A stretch of 64,000 nucleotides of DNA from Sternotherus odoratus (lineage: Eukaryota; Chordata; Testudines; Kinosternidae): assembly GCA_032164245.1 (NCBI GenBank), contig JAVMKO010000001.1, positions 77,063,892 through 77,127,891 on the forward strand. Direction: 5' to 3'. Below, one piece after another: positions 21,068 through 31,999 of the stretch (position 1 is its first letter; each line of letters begins with the position of its first letter). The notes beneath the pieces were generated by a model that did no database searches, was not told the origin of the DNA, and saw only the letters and a list, made by a program, of their open reading frames with translations. Made by a program: the position numbers and the translations under genes.

Positions 21068-21190
21068 AAGAATGGCCATACTGGCTCAGACCCAAAGGTC
21101 CATCTAGCCCAGTATCCTGTCGTCTGACAGCGGGCAATGCCAGATGCCCCAGAGGAAATGAACAGAGCAGGTACTCATCAAGTAATCCAT
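21068..21190 (-). mobile_element. CR1 3' tail fragment
   Basis: The plus strand reads AAGAATGGCCATACTGGCTC and AGCCCAGTATCCTGTC, the common turtle CR1 3' UTR in reverse. A similar tail lies at 25689-25935. It is nested in the DNA transposon at 17969-21752. A hAT right end (GGTTGCCAACCACTG) follows at about 21355-21370 without a matching left end. Confidence 0.7.
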
Positions 21191-21752
21191 CTGTTGCGCA
21201 CCTCTTCCTGCAGCTCCCATTGGCTGGGAACAGTGAACTGCAGCCAGTGGGAGCTGAGGGGATGGGGCGTGCCTGAGGACGGTCAACATTAGCAGACTGT
21301 CTCATGGCCCACAATCAGCTTACCTTGATGGGCCGCATGTGGCTTGCGGGTTGCAGGTTGCCAACCACTGCTCTAAAGTTTTACATTCTTATGGTTTTGA
21401 GTGAAATTGTAAAAAAGAAAAATGGTAAATTGCACTTTCACAATAAAAAGACTGCACTGCAGTACTTGTGTGAGGTGAACTGAAAAATACTATTTCTGTT
21501 GTTTATATTATTATTTTTTATTACAAATATTTGCACTGTTAAAAAGTCACAGTGAGCACTGTACACTTTGTATTCTGTGTTGTAACTGAAATCAAAATAT
21601 GTGAAAATGTAGAAAAACATCCAAAACTAATATAATAAATTTAAATAGGTATTCTATTATTGTTTAACAGTGTGCTTAAAACTGTGATGAACCATGACTA
21701 CTTTTAAATCTTGCAATTAATTGTGATTTTTAAAAATTGTTTGACAGCCCTA

Positions 21753-22840
21753 TTTTTAACGAAACCTTTTAATGAACTAAAGCTGAGTGTTTACAGAAAG
21801 AAAGGATCCTGTCATTTCTGGTGGTCTAACAGCCTCTTTAAGGTAAGAGGCAGATGCAGGGGCATTTCCAGGGCATGGAGCATCCGGTTAATGTCTGGGG
21901 CTGGGAGCAGAGGATGAAGATTGAGACTGACATGTGAACATAGCCCCAAATCCTGCCTCCAAAATACAGCCCAGCCAGCCAGCCTTGGTGCTGGGGATTT
22001 CCTCAAGTGGACGGAAGGGAAGGAATCGTCCCCACAGGCTATGTTTTAGTCACAGGTATTTTTAGTAAAAGTCATGAACAGTTCACAGGCAGTAAACAAA
22101 AATTTACAGGCCCGTGACCTGTCCATGACTTTTACTAAAAATACCCACCATGACTAAAACTTGGGTGGAGGTGTGTGTGCTTGGGGGGAGGTTCTTGGGG
22201 TGCCACGGGCGCTGGGGGAGGTGACCTAGGATCCCTGCTGGTGCTGGAGGAGAAGGGGACCAGGCCGTGGCGTGTAGCTAGAACCCCCACTGGTACTGGG
22301 GGAGGGGGAAGCAGGCCACAGTGCGTGGTCTGGAACCCCTGCTGGTACTGGGGGAGGGAGGACTGGCGGGGCCCCTACCCAGCTCCACATCCCTGCAGCT
22401 CCTAGGCAGCAGAGGCAGGGGCCAGGACCGGTGCCCCTCCATTGCTCCCGCCACAAGTGTCGACTGCTGCAGCTCCCATTGGCTGGGAACCAGCTGGCAG
22501 GTGCCAGCAGTGTGTGGTACAGTGCAGAGACACCCCCCTCCCCCTTTGCCACCTAGGGCACCCCCCAGCCGCAGGCAAGCGCCCTCCCCAAACTCTGCCC
22601 CCTAGACCTAAGCCACCCCCACACACACACCCAAAGTGTTGCTGCTGGGTCAGGGTCTGCCCGGCTCAGGGTCTACTACAGTCTTGCAGGGATTAAGCAC
22701 TCCGAAGTCACAGCCCCTGTGCTCTCTGCCTACCACAGACCGTGCTACAGGGTCTCTCATTTTAAGCTACAGCCTGAGCAGCTGGTTTTCTCTTTAATCC
22801 TGTTTCTTTCTTTTTTAAATTTTTCCCTCTTACTTGACAG
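21753..22840. other. intergenic/upstream of the CYP2D remnant
   Basis: It contains a palindromic repeat at 22035-22165, then GC-rich sequence with GGGGGAGG tracts (22180-22640). No CYP2D exon 1 (hydrophobic anchor plus PPGP) was found here or in 14589-21752. Confidence 0.5.
22035..22165. repeat. long imperfect palindrome
   Basis: GTTTTAGTCACAGGTATTTT and its inverse AAAAATACCCACCATGACTAAAAC flank a centre near 22100; AGTAAAAGTCATGAACAG pairs with CTGTCCATGACTTTTACT. This looks like a foldback DNA element of about 130 bp. Confidence 0.6.
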
Positions 22841-23012
22841 CCCAGTGAGAGGTTTGGAAAGATCTTCTCTCTTCGGGTTGGATGGAAAAATGTGGTCGTG
22901 CTGAATGGATTAGACGCTGTAAAGGAAGCGTTGGTCCAGAGATCAGAGGACTTTGCTGATCGACCACCCTTTTCTGTATTTGACCATCTGGGCTCTAGAA
23001 AAAACTGTGAAG
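22841..23012 (+). pseudogene. CYP2D: CYP2D copy 2, exon 2 (intact) with GC donor
   Basis: Acceptor TTACTTGACAG, donor AAG|GCAAGT. The length of 172 bp and final phase 1 match exon 2 of copy 3 and of CYP2D generally. Confidence 0.88.
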
Positions 23013-23724
23013 GCAAGTGTCCCTCAAGCAGTTAAAGCTTCTTATAGTCCAGGGCAAATTTCCCATCTCCTCCATGCATATCAGTTCTTGGGGAGCACAA
23101 ACAACATGGCTCCGCCTTCAGGGTACATTATGGGTCCCGTACATTATGATGGACTGTGGGTGTCTATGCACACGTGCACGCACACACACACAGAATGTGC
23201 ACATACAACCACACACACACAGTGTGCACATACAGATAGACACACACACACACACACAGTGTGCACATACAGACACCACTGCCCTCTGCAGGATGGATCG
23301 GTTGCTAATCTGGGTTGAAACACCGGGCTTCTCTCCAGCTGCCCCTGGCTGCTGGTGACACAAGGTTGCTTTTCAACAAAATGGATCCCACCAGCAAGAG
23401 ACTCAAAGGCCAGCTGGCATTATAAACTTTATTTGAAAACCTGTTTCACAGACAGCACCTAGAGTCACAAAACCGGAAGCATCAGGTCTGGCCCATGGAG
23501 CAGTGATGTGAACTATTGCTCGTCTAGCCCAAGGGACCGAAGCCCATTTCTCCCCACAGGTATCACCTTAGTGAACCATGTGTACAGCAGGACAGTTAAC
23601 AGGGGGAAATAAATTAACTAAAAGGAGTAAATCAATACAAGAAACCCTTTGCCATTTATTACAGAAGGGAGATGGGGGAGAGAACAGGTGGCTATTTTAC
23701 CAGTATCTCTTCAAAACCCTGCAG
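23013..23724. other. sequence between remnant exons 2 and 3
   Basis: It contains the CA microsatellite at 23167-23276. Nothing else recognised. Confidence 0.5.
23167..23276. repeat. CA-rich microsatellite
   Basis: Interrupted (CA)n with repeats of CAGTGTGCACATACA. Polymorphic-type simple repeat; it produces a Cys/Val-rich chance frame on the minus strand. Confidence 0.9.
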
Positions 23725-23783
23725 GGATAAGGATGGCAAGTTATGGTCATGGCTGGAAGGAGCTAAGGAGATTCACACTTACA

Positions 23784-24396
23784 GACCCTTGGCCCTCACA
23801 TTCAATAGATAGATCAGGGTGGAAAAAGGTATATGAGCCCAGCCCATGAAGGTCAGTGACATTTCTCCTGAGTAGGGACTGTGGCATCAGGGCCAGTATT
23901 TGTAAGGTTTAAAATCTCCCCAGAGCCCTGAAACAATAAGAAAACTCTCAACAGTAATCTTTTCCCCGTCCTGCCCCCCTTCACTGTTCTCCTGTTGCCA
24001 CTGTCATGGCAATGGGAGGCTAGGTAACAGCGCCGTAAGGGAACTGAGGAGGGTCTTTACTCCCGGAGCGGTTAGTCATATGGTTAACTTACATGCAGAC
24101 AATGTTGGTCACAACACATTGTGTTGTATGGTGGAGGGAGCAGGGTAGGGAGCCCCAAAATGTTTATCCAGTGTGAAGTGGGGGAGCTGTCCTGTTGGGA
24201 ACATTCCATCCCAGTTCCCTCTCTTCCCCCGCCGAGTAGCTGAGAACTGCCTTCCTGATCTAATGCTTTTCCTCTCCTGTCTCTTCCGTCCTAGATTCTG
24301 AACATGATGCCTTGGTTGTTGTATATTCCTGGGCCTCAGCATAACACCTTCCAACCCTATAGTGATAGCTTTGACATCCTAAGGGAGATTGCCTAG
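23784..24396. other. intergenic, no feature recognised
   Basis: Non-coding sequence after the exon 3 remnant. No CYP2D exon 4 was found. Confidence 0.4.
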
Positions 24397-25408
24397 AAGG
24401 GGTACTGGGGTTCCAGGGGGCAGCCTATGAGTAGGCAGAAGCAGCAGGCCAAACCCTCCTTGCCTATGATGACTGGCTTATGCAGACTGCAGTCGGCCCC
24501 AGTGAAAGGGGGCTTGATGGTGACTGGCAGTAGCCCATAGGCTGAGGCAAGGTGGGGATAGTGGTGTTAGGGCTAACTCAGTTTCCCTAGCTCCTTCTCA
24601 CCATGTATTCTTCCTCACCAGCAATCACATAGTTAAACCCCCAAAAGTTGTAAAGCATTCGCTTGAGTCTTAGAGGCTCAGTGAAATATTGCTTTGACAC
24701 CCGGTTGTTGTGGTAACCTTCTCAGTCCCTGGAATGTAACCTTGTCTCAGACAATAAGCAGTCTGTAAACCCATGCTAGATGAGGTAGTTGTATCTATAT
24801 GTATGTAACAACTTCACTAGGGAATAGACTCGTATTCATAAGCTTGTTGGCATCATGTAAGCTTTCTCAAGGTCCCCACACCAGGTGCCTCAAGAGGGCA
24901 CTGACCTAGGACTGATGTCAGGGTTTGCTAATGCTCATGCTTCAAGTAGGTCTGTCCCTCCCTCTACCCATTCCCCCTCCCCTTTGAATATACTCTATAA
25001 AAGGCTGCTTGGTACTGATAATAAACGGAGCTACTGCCAACCCCCTTTCTGGACCGAGAGGAGGGTGCCTCAGTTTCCCCTTTGATCAAAGTTAACTTGT
25101 GTGTTTCTGCAATGGTCTCTGACAGCTTGTGAGCTCCTTGCCGCCACTACTATCCGGAGTGTACGGTAAGGGGGAGAGACGTGCCATTAATGTTCCCCTG
25201 ACAGTGGGTGGGGGTTACCCAGGGAGGGGAGACCCAGAGCTAGACTGTGGGGGGTACTGCAGGGGTGCAGCATCCCAGGGAAGAGGGCACTGAGATCTAG
25301 GAGGGACATGGGACGCTGGCCTGCAGACGGCGCTCCAGGGCCTGGAAAGAGCTGATTCTCTGGACGACCAGCAGGAGGCACCGCAGGGTGAGTCTCGCCT
25401 GCTACAGC
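24397..25408 (+). mobile_element. partial LTR split by another LTR
   Basis: 24397-24564 and 25204-25408 match the 3' half of the solo LTR at 47907-48629 (for example CCTTGCCTATGATGA and GAGCTGATTCTCTGGACGAC). The two parts are contiguous once the LTR at 24565-25203 is removed. The 5' half of this LTR is missing. Confidence 0.7.
24565..25203 (+). mobile_element. solo LTR of endogenous-retrovirus type, nested
   Basis: TGTTAGGGCTAAC ... CCCCTGACA, flanked by GTGG at 24561-24564 and 25204-25207. It has a TATAAAAGG box (about 24997) and AATAAA (about 25020) spaced as in a retroviral promoter/polyadenylation region. No coding sequence. It inserted into the older LTR around it. Confidence 0.72.
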
Positions 25409-25688
25409 ATGTATGAGAAAATGCCAATCAAAAGGCAGTTTGAGGTATTTATTCACAGTGAGGTAGCCCCCCAAGATTCAAGTCAGAATCAAGGCCCCAC
25501 TGTGCTGAGTGCTGTAGAAATACATGAGTAGACACAGTCCTGGCTCTGCAGACTTTAGAGTATAATTTGCTTTATTCTGTGCGATCCCTTTCATATTATT
25601 TACCTGCCTATGTGTGGCAAAGGAGCCCTATCAATACTAGTGAAGTTTTAAAAACCTCCTTTGGGGTTTTTTCCTGTCAGCCTGTATT
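25409..25688. other. possible ancient SINE fragment
   Basis: The stretch CAAGGCCCCACTGTGCTGAG ... TCCTGGCTCTGCAGA at about 25490-25555 resembles an old amniote interspersed repeat tail. Weak. Confidence 0.25.
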
Positions 25689-25935
25689 ACATAAGAACAT
25701 AAGAAAGGCCGTACTGGGTCAGACCAGCGTCCATCCAGCCCAGTATCCTGTCTACCGACAGTGACCAATGGCAGGTGCCCGGGACTGAGTGAACCTAACA
25801 GGTAATGATCAAGTGATCTCTCTCCTGCCATCCATCTCCACCCTCTGACAAACAGAGGCTAGAGACACCATTCCTTACCCATCCTGGCTAATAGCCATTA
25901 ATGGACTTAACCTCCATGAATTTACCCAACTGCTG
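25689..25935 (-). mobile_element. CR1 3' tail fragment
   Basis: The plus strand starts with the octamer-type repeat ACATAAGAACATAAGAA, followed by GGTCAGACCAGCGTCC and AGCCCAGTATCCTGTC, then TGGCTAATAGCCATTAATGG. Reverse orientation, 5' truncated. Confidence 0.75.
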
Positions 25936-26160
25936 AGAGAGATGTGGGGGGAAGGCGAGTATGAAGCTGTGATGCCCAGTGATATCACCAAGTCCAACAG
26001 TGGCACTGTTTCCAAGTAAGCACCAATGACACTATGAAAAGAGACAAAGATCCCACATCACAAATTATAGGACATGTACTGATATAGAAGAGTTGCCAGT
26101 AGCCTTCTCTTGGACAGGTCTCATGACTTCTCTGCCACGTTCAGTATCATTGAGCCTCCC

Positions 26161-26786
26161 CAGGGCCGGCGACAGAAATTTTGGGGCCCCCTACTCTGAT
26201 CATTTGGGGGCCCCCTAGTCTGCTTGTTTGGGCCCCCAGCCCCTCCCGCCCATTCTCCTTCCCACCCTGCCTGACCCGGGCCACCCAACCAAATCTCCTC
26301 CCCTCCCCATCCGCCCAGCCTGGCCTCGTTCCCGCTGGCTACCAGACATACCAGCCGGCGCTCCCCCCCCCCCCCAGCTGACAGCGGCTGGGGGCAGGGT
26401 GAGCCTCGGAGCATTGCCACCGCCTGGGCGCTCGCTGCTGGCGCTTGCCCTTTGCTGCGCTCTCGTGCCCGGCCGGGTCCTGCGGGAGCGTGAGCCACGG
26501 CCCGAGAGAGCGAGAGCCTGGGAGTGGCGCGAGCCGCCCTTGCTGCTCTCCCCCCCCCCCGGCCCCCGCACACCCTTCCCCCCCCGGACCCGCGCGAGAC
26601 CCTGCAGCTGGCGATGGAGACGCCGCTGCTGTGACCAGCCGCAGGAGCGCGAGAGCCCGCACCAGGCCCGGCGACAAGGGGGGATGAATACGGGTACAGC
26701 TGTGTACTGGCCCCGGACTTAAGGGGGCCTTAAGTCCGGGGCCCGGTACAGCTCTACCCGTAGTACCCCCCCTGTCGCCAGCCCTG
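26161..26786. mobile_element. non-autonomous hAT element, 626 bp
   Basis: Ends CAGGGCCGGCGACAG and CTGTCGCCAGCCCTG, inverted with one mismatch. 8-bp duplications AGCCTCCC at 26153-26160 and 26787-26794 are perfect. Same family as 5177-5559, with a longer GC-rich interior; the open frames inside are compositional and not protein-like. Confidence 0.9.
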
Positions 26787-29700
26787 AGCCTCCCCCAGGC
26801 CTCTCTCGCACCGACCCTCCAGCCTCCCACACAAAGATCATTCTCTGGCTCAGCTGCCTTCCACCTCCAAGCCTCCTCCCCCCATGTACGCACACAGCAT
26901 CAATCACATCAAACCAAACCCCATACATGCCCTCAGATCCCACTCACACAGGCAGTCTCTTGCCATTGCGACTCCATTCACATTCGTACCTCCATGCAGG
27001 CTGCCCCACCTCACTCCGCAGACACCTACCTGCGACCTAGGGAGGCCTGTCTGCAAGGCAGGTTAGGTTGGTATAACTAGTCACTCAGGGTGTGGATTTT
27101 TCACACGACTGAGCGACGTTGTTATATGGATATAGGCCTGCAGTCTAGGCCTCCCCTTGATGTTTCATAGCCTCCTGCCAAAACAAGACCCCATCCCTCC
27201 ACACACACTCCTCAGCCACCTCTCTGCTGGGGCGAGCTCTCTCTGACCCACTTTGTGCAGCCTCCTCTCTTCTCTCATGCCCCCCTCCCTCCTTCACTGC
27301 CTCCCACTGAATGGTCAGCCTCCCTCCTCAAGCTAATTTAGACCCACCCATTACTCTCTGTTCCTTGTTCTTCTTCCCTCCACCCCGCCACCCTGCTCTT
27401 TTCCCTGCTTCCTTCCCCCATGACATGACGTAGTTATGCCGGCTTGATTTCCTAATGTACTGGCCTAAGTAGTGCTGCAGTCTCTGTGCTTCTGCCTTCC
27501 CTGGTAGGTGTGCCTGGCTGCAGCACAGCAGTTTGTAACATTTACATGGGTACAGCCCTGAGAACAGTGGGTGGGGGGAGAGGCTAAGAGTAAATCTACA
27601 GTACAAAATTATATCGAATTTATAGAAGTCGATTTTTCTGAACAGATTGTAAATGTTCGATAGTGTGTCCCCACTAAACGCGCCAAGTCGGCAGAGCGCG
27701 TTCACAGTACCGAAGCTACCATCGACTCTTGGAGCGGTGCATTGTGGGTAGCTATCCCACAGTTCCAACAGTCTCCATTGTGAGTCCCAAAGAGAGTTCA
27801 CGTTGTGAGCAGCCCATGGAAAGGGGTCCCAGACCAGATGAGAACTAATCACCAGATCCAGCCACAAGGAGCCGCCCTGGCAATGCGTATACCCCATTAC
27901 AATGCCCCAATCTTTAACCCTTTGGAAAAATTAGGGAGGGGAGATATGTAACTTCAACTTCTAACATATGCCAACTTCTTCAGAAGGCATCTACTATACA
28001 TGCTGTGCTATTGAATGAGCTAACAATTTAGAGTGATTGAAGATATTTTTAGAATAAAATAAACTTGGAAAACATATTTCATTTACACTAAAATGACTGA
28101 GAGTCATTGCTTAAGTCAATCTAGTTAGTCTCTCTGGGAGTCTTCCAGACTGCACGGCTGCAGATGAGTCTCTTTCATGCTCAGAGATCTCACCAGATGC
28201 ATTGCTTTCTGCGGCTTTTGGTGTAGTCAGTCTCACTGAAAAGCAGATTTCTTTTCTTCTCAACAATAAGTGGCCTTGGATCCTTGACTTGATATATTAC
28301 AAAGACCCAACAACTATGGATGATTTGGAACCATTGACAGCTATCAAGCTGTGTAAGAGTTAACCCGTGTGACTATGGGACCTTGTTTTTTTGTTACTCA
28401 AGTCCACCCTGAGCTGCAACTGTTTGTCACAAGCCCCTGTATGTTGCTTCATATTATAAAGTAGGTCTCTTAGGGGTGGGGACTATGTTTCCTTGTGTAA
28501 AAACTCAATGGAAGTATGAGCTTTGCTTGGGGCCTTTTCATGCTACACAATTAAATGTAAGAATTATTTTTATTATTACAATACACTCTCTGTTTGTACC
28601 TGGCTGCTGTCATTGAGTCAGGTGTGGCAAGCTTTCTGTTTGTCTCAGCCTCCAATCGTATCTTGTTGTTTTTCAGTTGTCCTGACATCTAATTTCATTG
28701 TGTTGGGGTGATGTGCATTGATACAAGTCTGGCAATGGCCTACTGAGTAAGTACACCATCAGATATGTAATAGCTGATCAGAGCTGTTAAAGAATGATGG
28801 TTTTTATGATAAAAGCATGAATTTTGCCAGAATCTTTGGGCAGGACTCAATACAGATTTTCAGGTCTGGGGCCATTCCCATCTCATGCAATGCCGGCTGT
28901 GGCAGCCATTTTAAATTTGGAATGCATTTTTTGTCTACTGATGTTTTTCCAATGCTGATTGTTTATGGTATTAAATCATCCCAGTGGATTTTTATTTTTG
29001 TACTTCTATATTCCCATTGTTTTAAGTGTCCTAAAAGCTAAAGCAATGAGTTGTGATGATTTGAGATTATACAAGAATATTAAGAATTAACATGCTCTAC
29101 TAAATTCTTCCTGGTGACACACTACGAAGTATTAATCAAACAGAAAAATAACACGATAAGTTTACAGGTTTCGGTTCAGGAACAGAACGTTACAGTTCAT
29201 GTGCATAACAGGATAGTGCTGTGTCTCAAAAAGACTGAATGGGCAGCTTACATGCATCTGCAGCCAAAAATGAATTATGAAAAATATCTTTCACAGTCTT
29301 CAATATACTGAAACAACGCATTGTGGACCATTTTTCAATGGGTATACCAAGGAGAGCTGCACTTTGGTCTTGGAGATCTCTCATGCGGGAGGTTTGCTGA
29401 ACAAGGGGAGTTTATTTTGCTTGATGGTCTCTGTTAATGGCTTGGTTTTATCTTGCAATCTCTGCTACAAACATGCTGTAACAAGAAGACAAACACAGAA
29501 GGGTTTGAGATGTCTTTAGTGTCCAATTTAACAAAGTCTACACTCTTCAGAGAAGGGGTTACTCGCATTTTTATGACCTCAACCAATATCTTGACATGTC
29601 ATGCAAAGGCAGCACAGTGATGGGTAGGTGAAAGCTGGCACTAGCTGTTTTCTGGCATGGTAAGCTGTCCAGGAGATGTCAGTGGAGGTATCCAGACTTG

Positions 29701-31002
29701 CTGCTTGGCTGGGTTACCTGTTCAAGCCACCTGCATTCTTCTTGCAGAGCTTGGCTAATCAGTTGGCAGTCAGTCTTGATTTCAGTATTTGCCATAGGGA
29801 TGGGTGTATTGGTTTTCTTCAAGATCAACAAAGGGACAATTGTGTACGACTGAGGAAGTGATGATATAGACTTCTTCTCTGGTGCTGCAGTTTCCCAATC
29901 TGGGGTGGGTATTGCAGGAACAAGTCCCTCAACTTGAGTACTGGGCTGCTGAAAATGTGCCATGGCCGTGGTCCATTGCCGTGGTGGAGCTGGAATTGTG
30001 GCCTATGTCTATGATCGCAGTAACAAACAAACAACCACATAGGTTCAGAGGACAGACTACAATCTCATCCTCTAGTCTAAGTGATGGCATGCACTGTTTG
30101 CCAGGCTTGTGGAAGTAGCTGGTAGAGGCAGCTGGTGACTACCCCTGTAACCACCTTTCCTTAAAGGGGCATCCCCACAGCAGGAGATGTATGCATGCCT
30201 GAGTGTAAAAGTAACACAGCTTGGGGTCTTACTAAGGTCCAGTTGTTAAGGTCTAGTTTTAAGGAGTACGAAGCTGCATTAAGATTGCTTCTTAACAGCC
30301 ACAGCTGGTGTAATGTGCTGTTTGTATTTAATAGAGACACGTAGAAAACAAAAATACGCGTTGCATCTGTTTCTTGTGCAACAGTTGGAGATATCGCTGG
30401 GGCCGATCCCTCGACTTTCTTGGCATGTCTTGCTCGTCTAGTTTTTTGTAATTTCTTCTTCGCTACTTTTCTGACATGAAAGAAACCTCTTGGGTGTTCT
30501 AACACTGCAAGTATAATTGTGGTGTCCATATGTAGGTGAGCCTTGTGTACTCCCTTATTTCACTCAAGCTAGGTGTCATACTCTGCTACTAGATTGTTAA
30601 TAGTGTCCTGGCACTTCAGTCAACCACTGTGTTTCCCACACTTTTAAATTAGGCCCGAGCTGTTGATCGTGATTAACAACATGCCATTTGACATTTTTTG
30701 TATTAAATAAGCCCACACATTTCCTCATCTTCATTCCATGTATCTTAAGAATCTGAGTCAGCTTCTATTCAACAAAACATTTTGAAATTGTGTCTTTTGT
30801 TGGGCTCCGGCTTGTCTGAAGCCTTGGAGTTTGAATGTGATTACCAAGGATCCTAGTTTTCCGGGATAAAACCTCCCCCAAATGCTCCAATTAAAAAAAC
30901 ATAAAAATCTGCATTTTTTTGCATTTAAAATGAAACACTGAACTATCGTTTCCCTACCACAATATGTGTCAGTATCAGTTGATCACAATGTTTTATTTAT
31001 TA
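26787..31002. other. intergenic 4.2 kb, mostly unrecognised
   Basis: It holds two Harbinger-like MITE fragments: about 27062-27155 (GGTTGGTATAACTAGTCACT) and about 27590-27800 (AGTAAATCTACAGTACAAAA ... GCATTGTGGGTAGCTATCCC, the last motif shared with 52595-52625). The rest has only short chance frames, including an unsupported Lys/Arg-rich minus frame at 30161-30529. Confidence 0.4.
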
Positions 31003-31576
31003 CTAGCTGAAAGACCCGGCGTTGCTTGGACTATTTGTAATTGGAAACTGGGATGTTGTTCGGCTGTTTCTGTGGCCCTGGACTGATAATTTCGTATTCT
31101 ATTATTATGTAGCCGTTTCTCACATTGTTCAGAAGTCTCATTTTGTCTAATTAATTTAATTCTCTTGCATTTAGATGTGGTTTCTCCGATACATTTTCGC
31201 TTTTTACGCAGCATAACGAATAGGGTTCTTTTTAAGAAAAAACCAGTGTATTTAATTATGTTTGGGCTACACAACACTAAGCTCTCTGGCTATCTGTATT
31301 ATTACATCATAACTATGTCACAAACAACAGCATGTGTCAACCTGCTGCCCAGCTGATGTTATGTGAGCTGTGTAGTTGATGTTAATGAGCTTTAAAGAAT
31401 TTCACCCCTAGGGGATGTAAGAGGTGAGATTTTAAAAATTTTCGATTCTTACCCTAATTAGGACCCTAACGCCTATAACCGTACCAAATTTCAAGTATCT
31501 AGCTGAAACGGTGTGGAAGTAGTAAGGGAACATATATACCTACACACATACACCATTTGACTTTTATATATATAGA
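31003..31576 (-). mobile_element. Helitron remnant, internally deleted, 574 bp
   Basis: On the minus strand the element starts TCTATATATATAAAAG after an A and ends TTTCAGCTAG before a T. This is the TC...CTRR structure and A/T target of Helitrons. A GC-rich stem region (CAAGCAACGCCGGGT) lies just inside the 3' end. The interior carries only an N-terminal protein fragment fused close to the 3' terminus. Confidence 0.65.
31004..31277 (-). pseudogene. Helitron protein N-terminal fragment
   Basis: A short frame with a basic, repetitive segment (NETSEQCEKRLHNNRIRNYQ followed by ETAEQ) like the ETPEQR-type repeats found before the Rep domain of Helitron proteins. The Rep nuclease and helicase domains are absent. 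Frame end is set by the element's 3' terminus, so the fragment is non-functional. Confidence 0.5.
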
Positions 31577-31999
31577 TGTATTCAAAGTTTTCAGATGAGA
31601 GCCTGAGCCCCACCCATTCTACTGATTATCCACATTATTGATCATCTGATCTGGCTCTGGTCCCAATTAGGTCAGATAATCAGGGTTTCAGTGCATATGT
31701 TTTTAGTTTTTCACAAAAAGTAAGAACTAAGGGTTCTCTGTAAAAACACAAATTCTGCTTTTTTCTAAAGCAAATGGATTTCTAGGATCTCTGGTCATTA
31801 CATGTATGTCATTTGCCTTCTTGCTTTAACACAGTGATGCAGAGATTTCTTCCCATGAATGTGTCAGGACAACAATCTCCTTCACAAAGGAGTGGTTTGC
31901 CACATTTGTATTAAGTGTTGTTGTCTGTCTTCTGCCAGGTGGATGATTTGTCTTTTTTGGCGCGTGTGTCTTTATGGCCTGTCAGTAATTTGGACAGGC
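31577..31999. other. intergenic, no feature recognised
   Basis: Non-coding; no repeat boundary seen. Confidence 0.4.

Larger units (their letters stand above)
17969..21752. mobile_element. DNA transposon with TAGGGCTGTCAA ends, interrupted
   Basis: The left end TAGGGCTGTCAA and the right end TTGACAGCCCTA are inverted. The subterminal regions (17975-18233 and about 21480-21740) are inverted copies of each other over more than 200 bp (for example TACAAATATTTGCACTG appears in both). The TA dinucleotide at each end suggests a TA target as in Tc1/mariner; superfamily uncertain. No transposase. A gypsy element, a CR1 tail and a hAT end are nested inside. Confidence 0.6.
22841..23783 (+). pseudogene. 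CYP2D: CYP2D-like remnant, copy 2 (exon 2 and part of exon 3)
   Basis: Exon 2 (22841-23012, 172 bp) is intact: RFGKIFSLRVGW, VVVLNGLDAVKEAL and [12 protein letters not shown], close to exon 2 of copy 3. Exon 3 starts at 23725 after CCCTGCAG and keeps ASYGHGWKELRRFTL, including the haem-contacting WxxxR motif. From about 23784 homology stops, the reading becomes unrelated, and a stop follows. No exon 1 was seen upstream and no exons 4-9 downstream before copy 3 at 43259. Best read as the decayed remnant of a tandem duplicate. A donor-like GGTATATG at 23828 would give an exon of wrong length and phase. Confidence 0.82.

Noticed and set aside
23118..23363. Cys/Val-rich minus frame
   Set aside because: It is the translation of the CA microsatellite.
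23725..23828. Exon 3 of copy 2 ending at a GGTATATG donor
   Set aside because: The length would be 104 bp with a phase that breaks the frame, and residues after about 23784 do not resemble CYP2D.
27328..27897. 189-codon minus frame
   Set aside because: It overlaps a Harbinger-like MITE and repetitive sequence; no domain seen.
30161..30529. 122-codon basic minus frame near the Helitron
   Set aside because: It lies outside the Helitron ends and shows no recognisable motif; kept only as unassigned.
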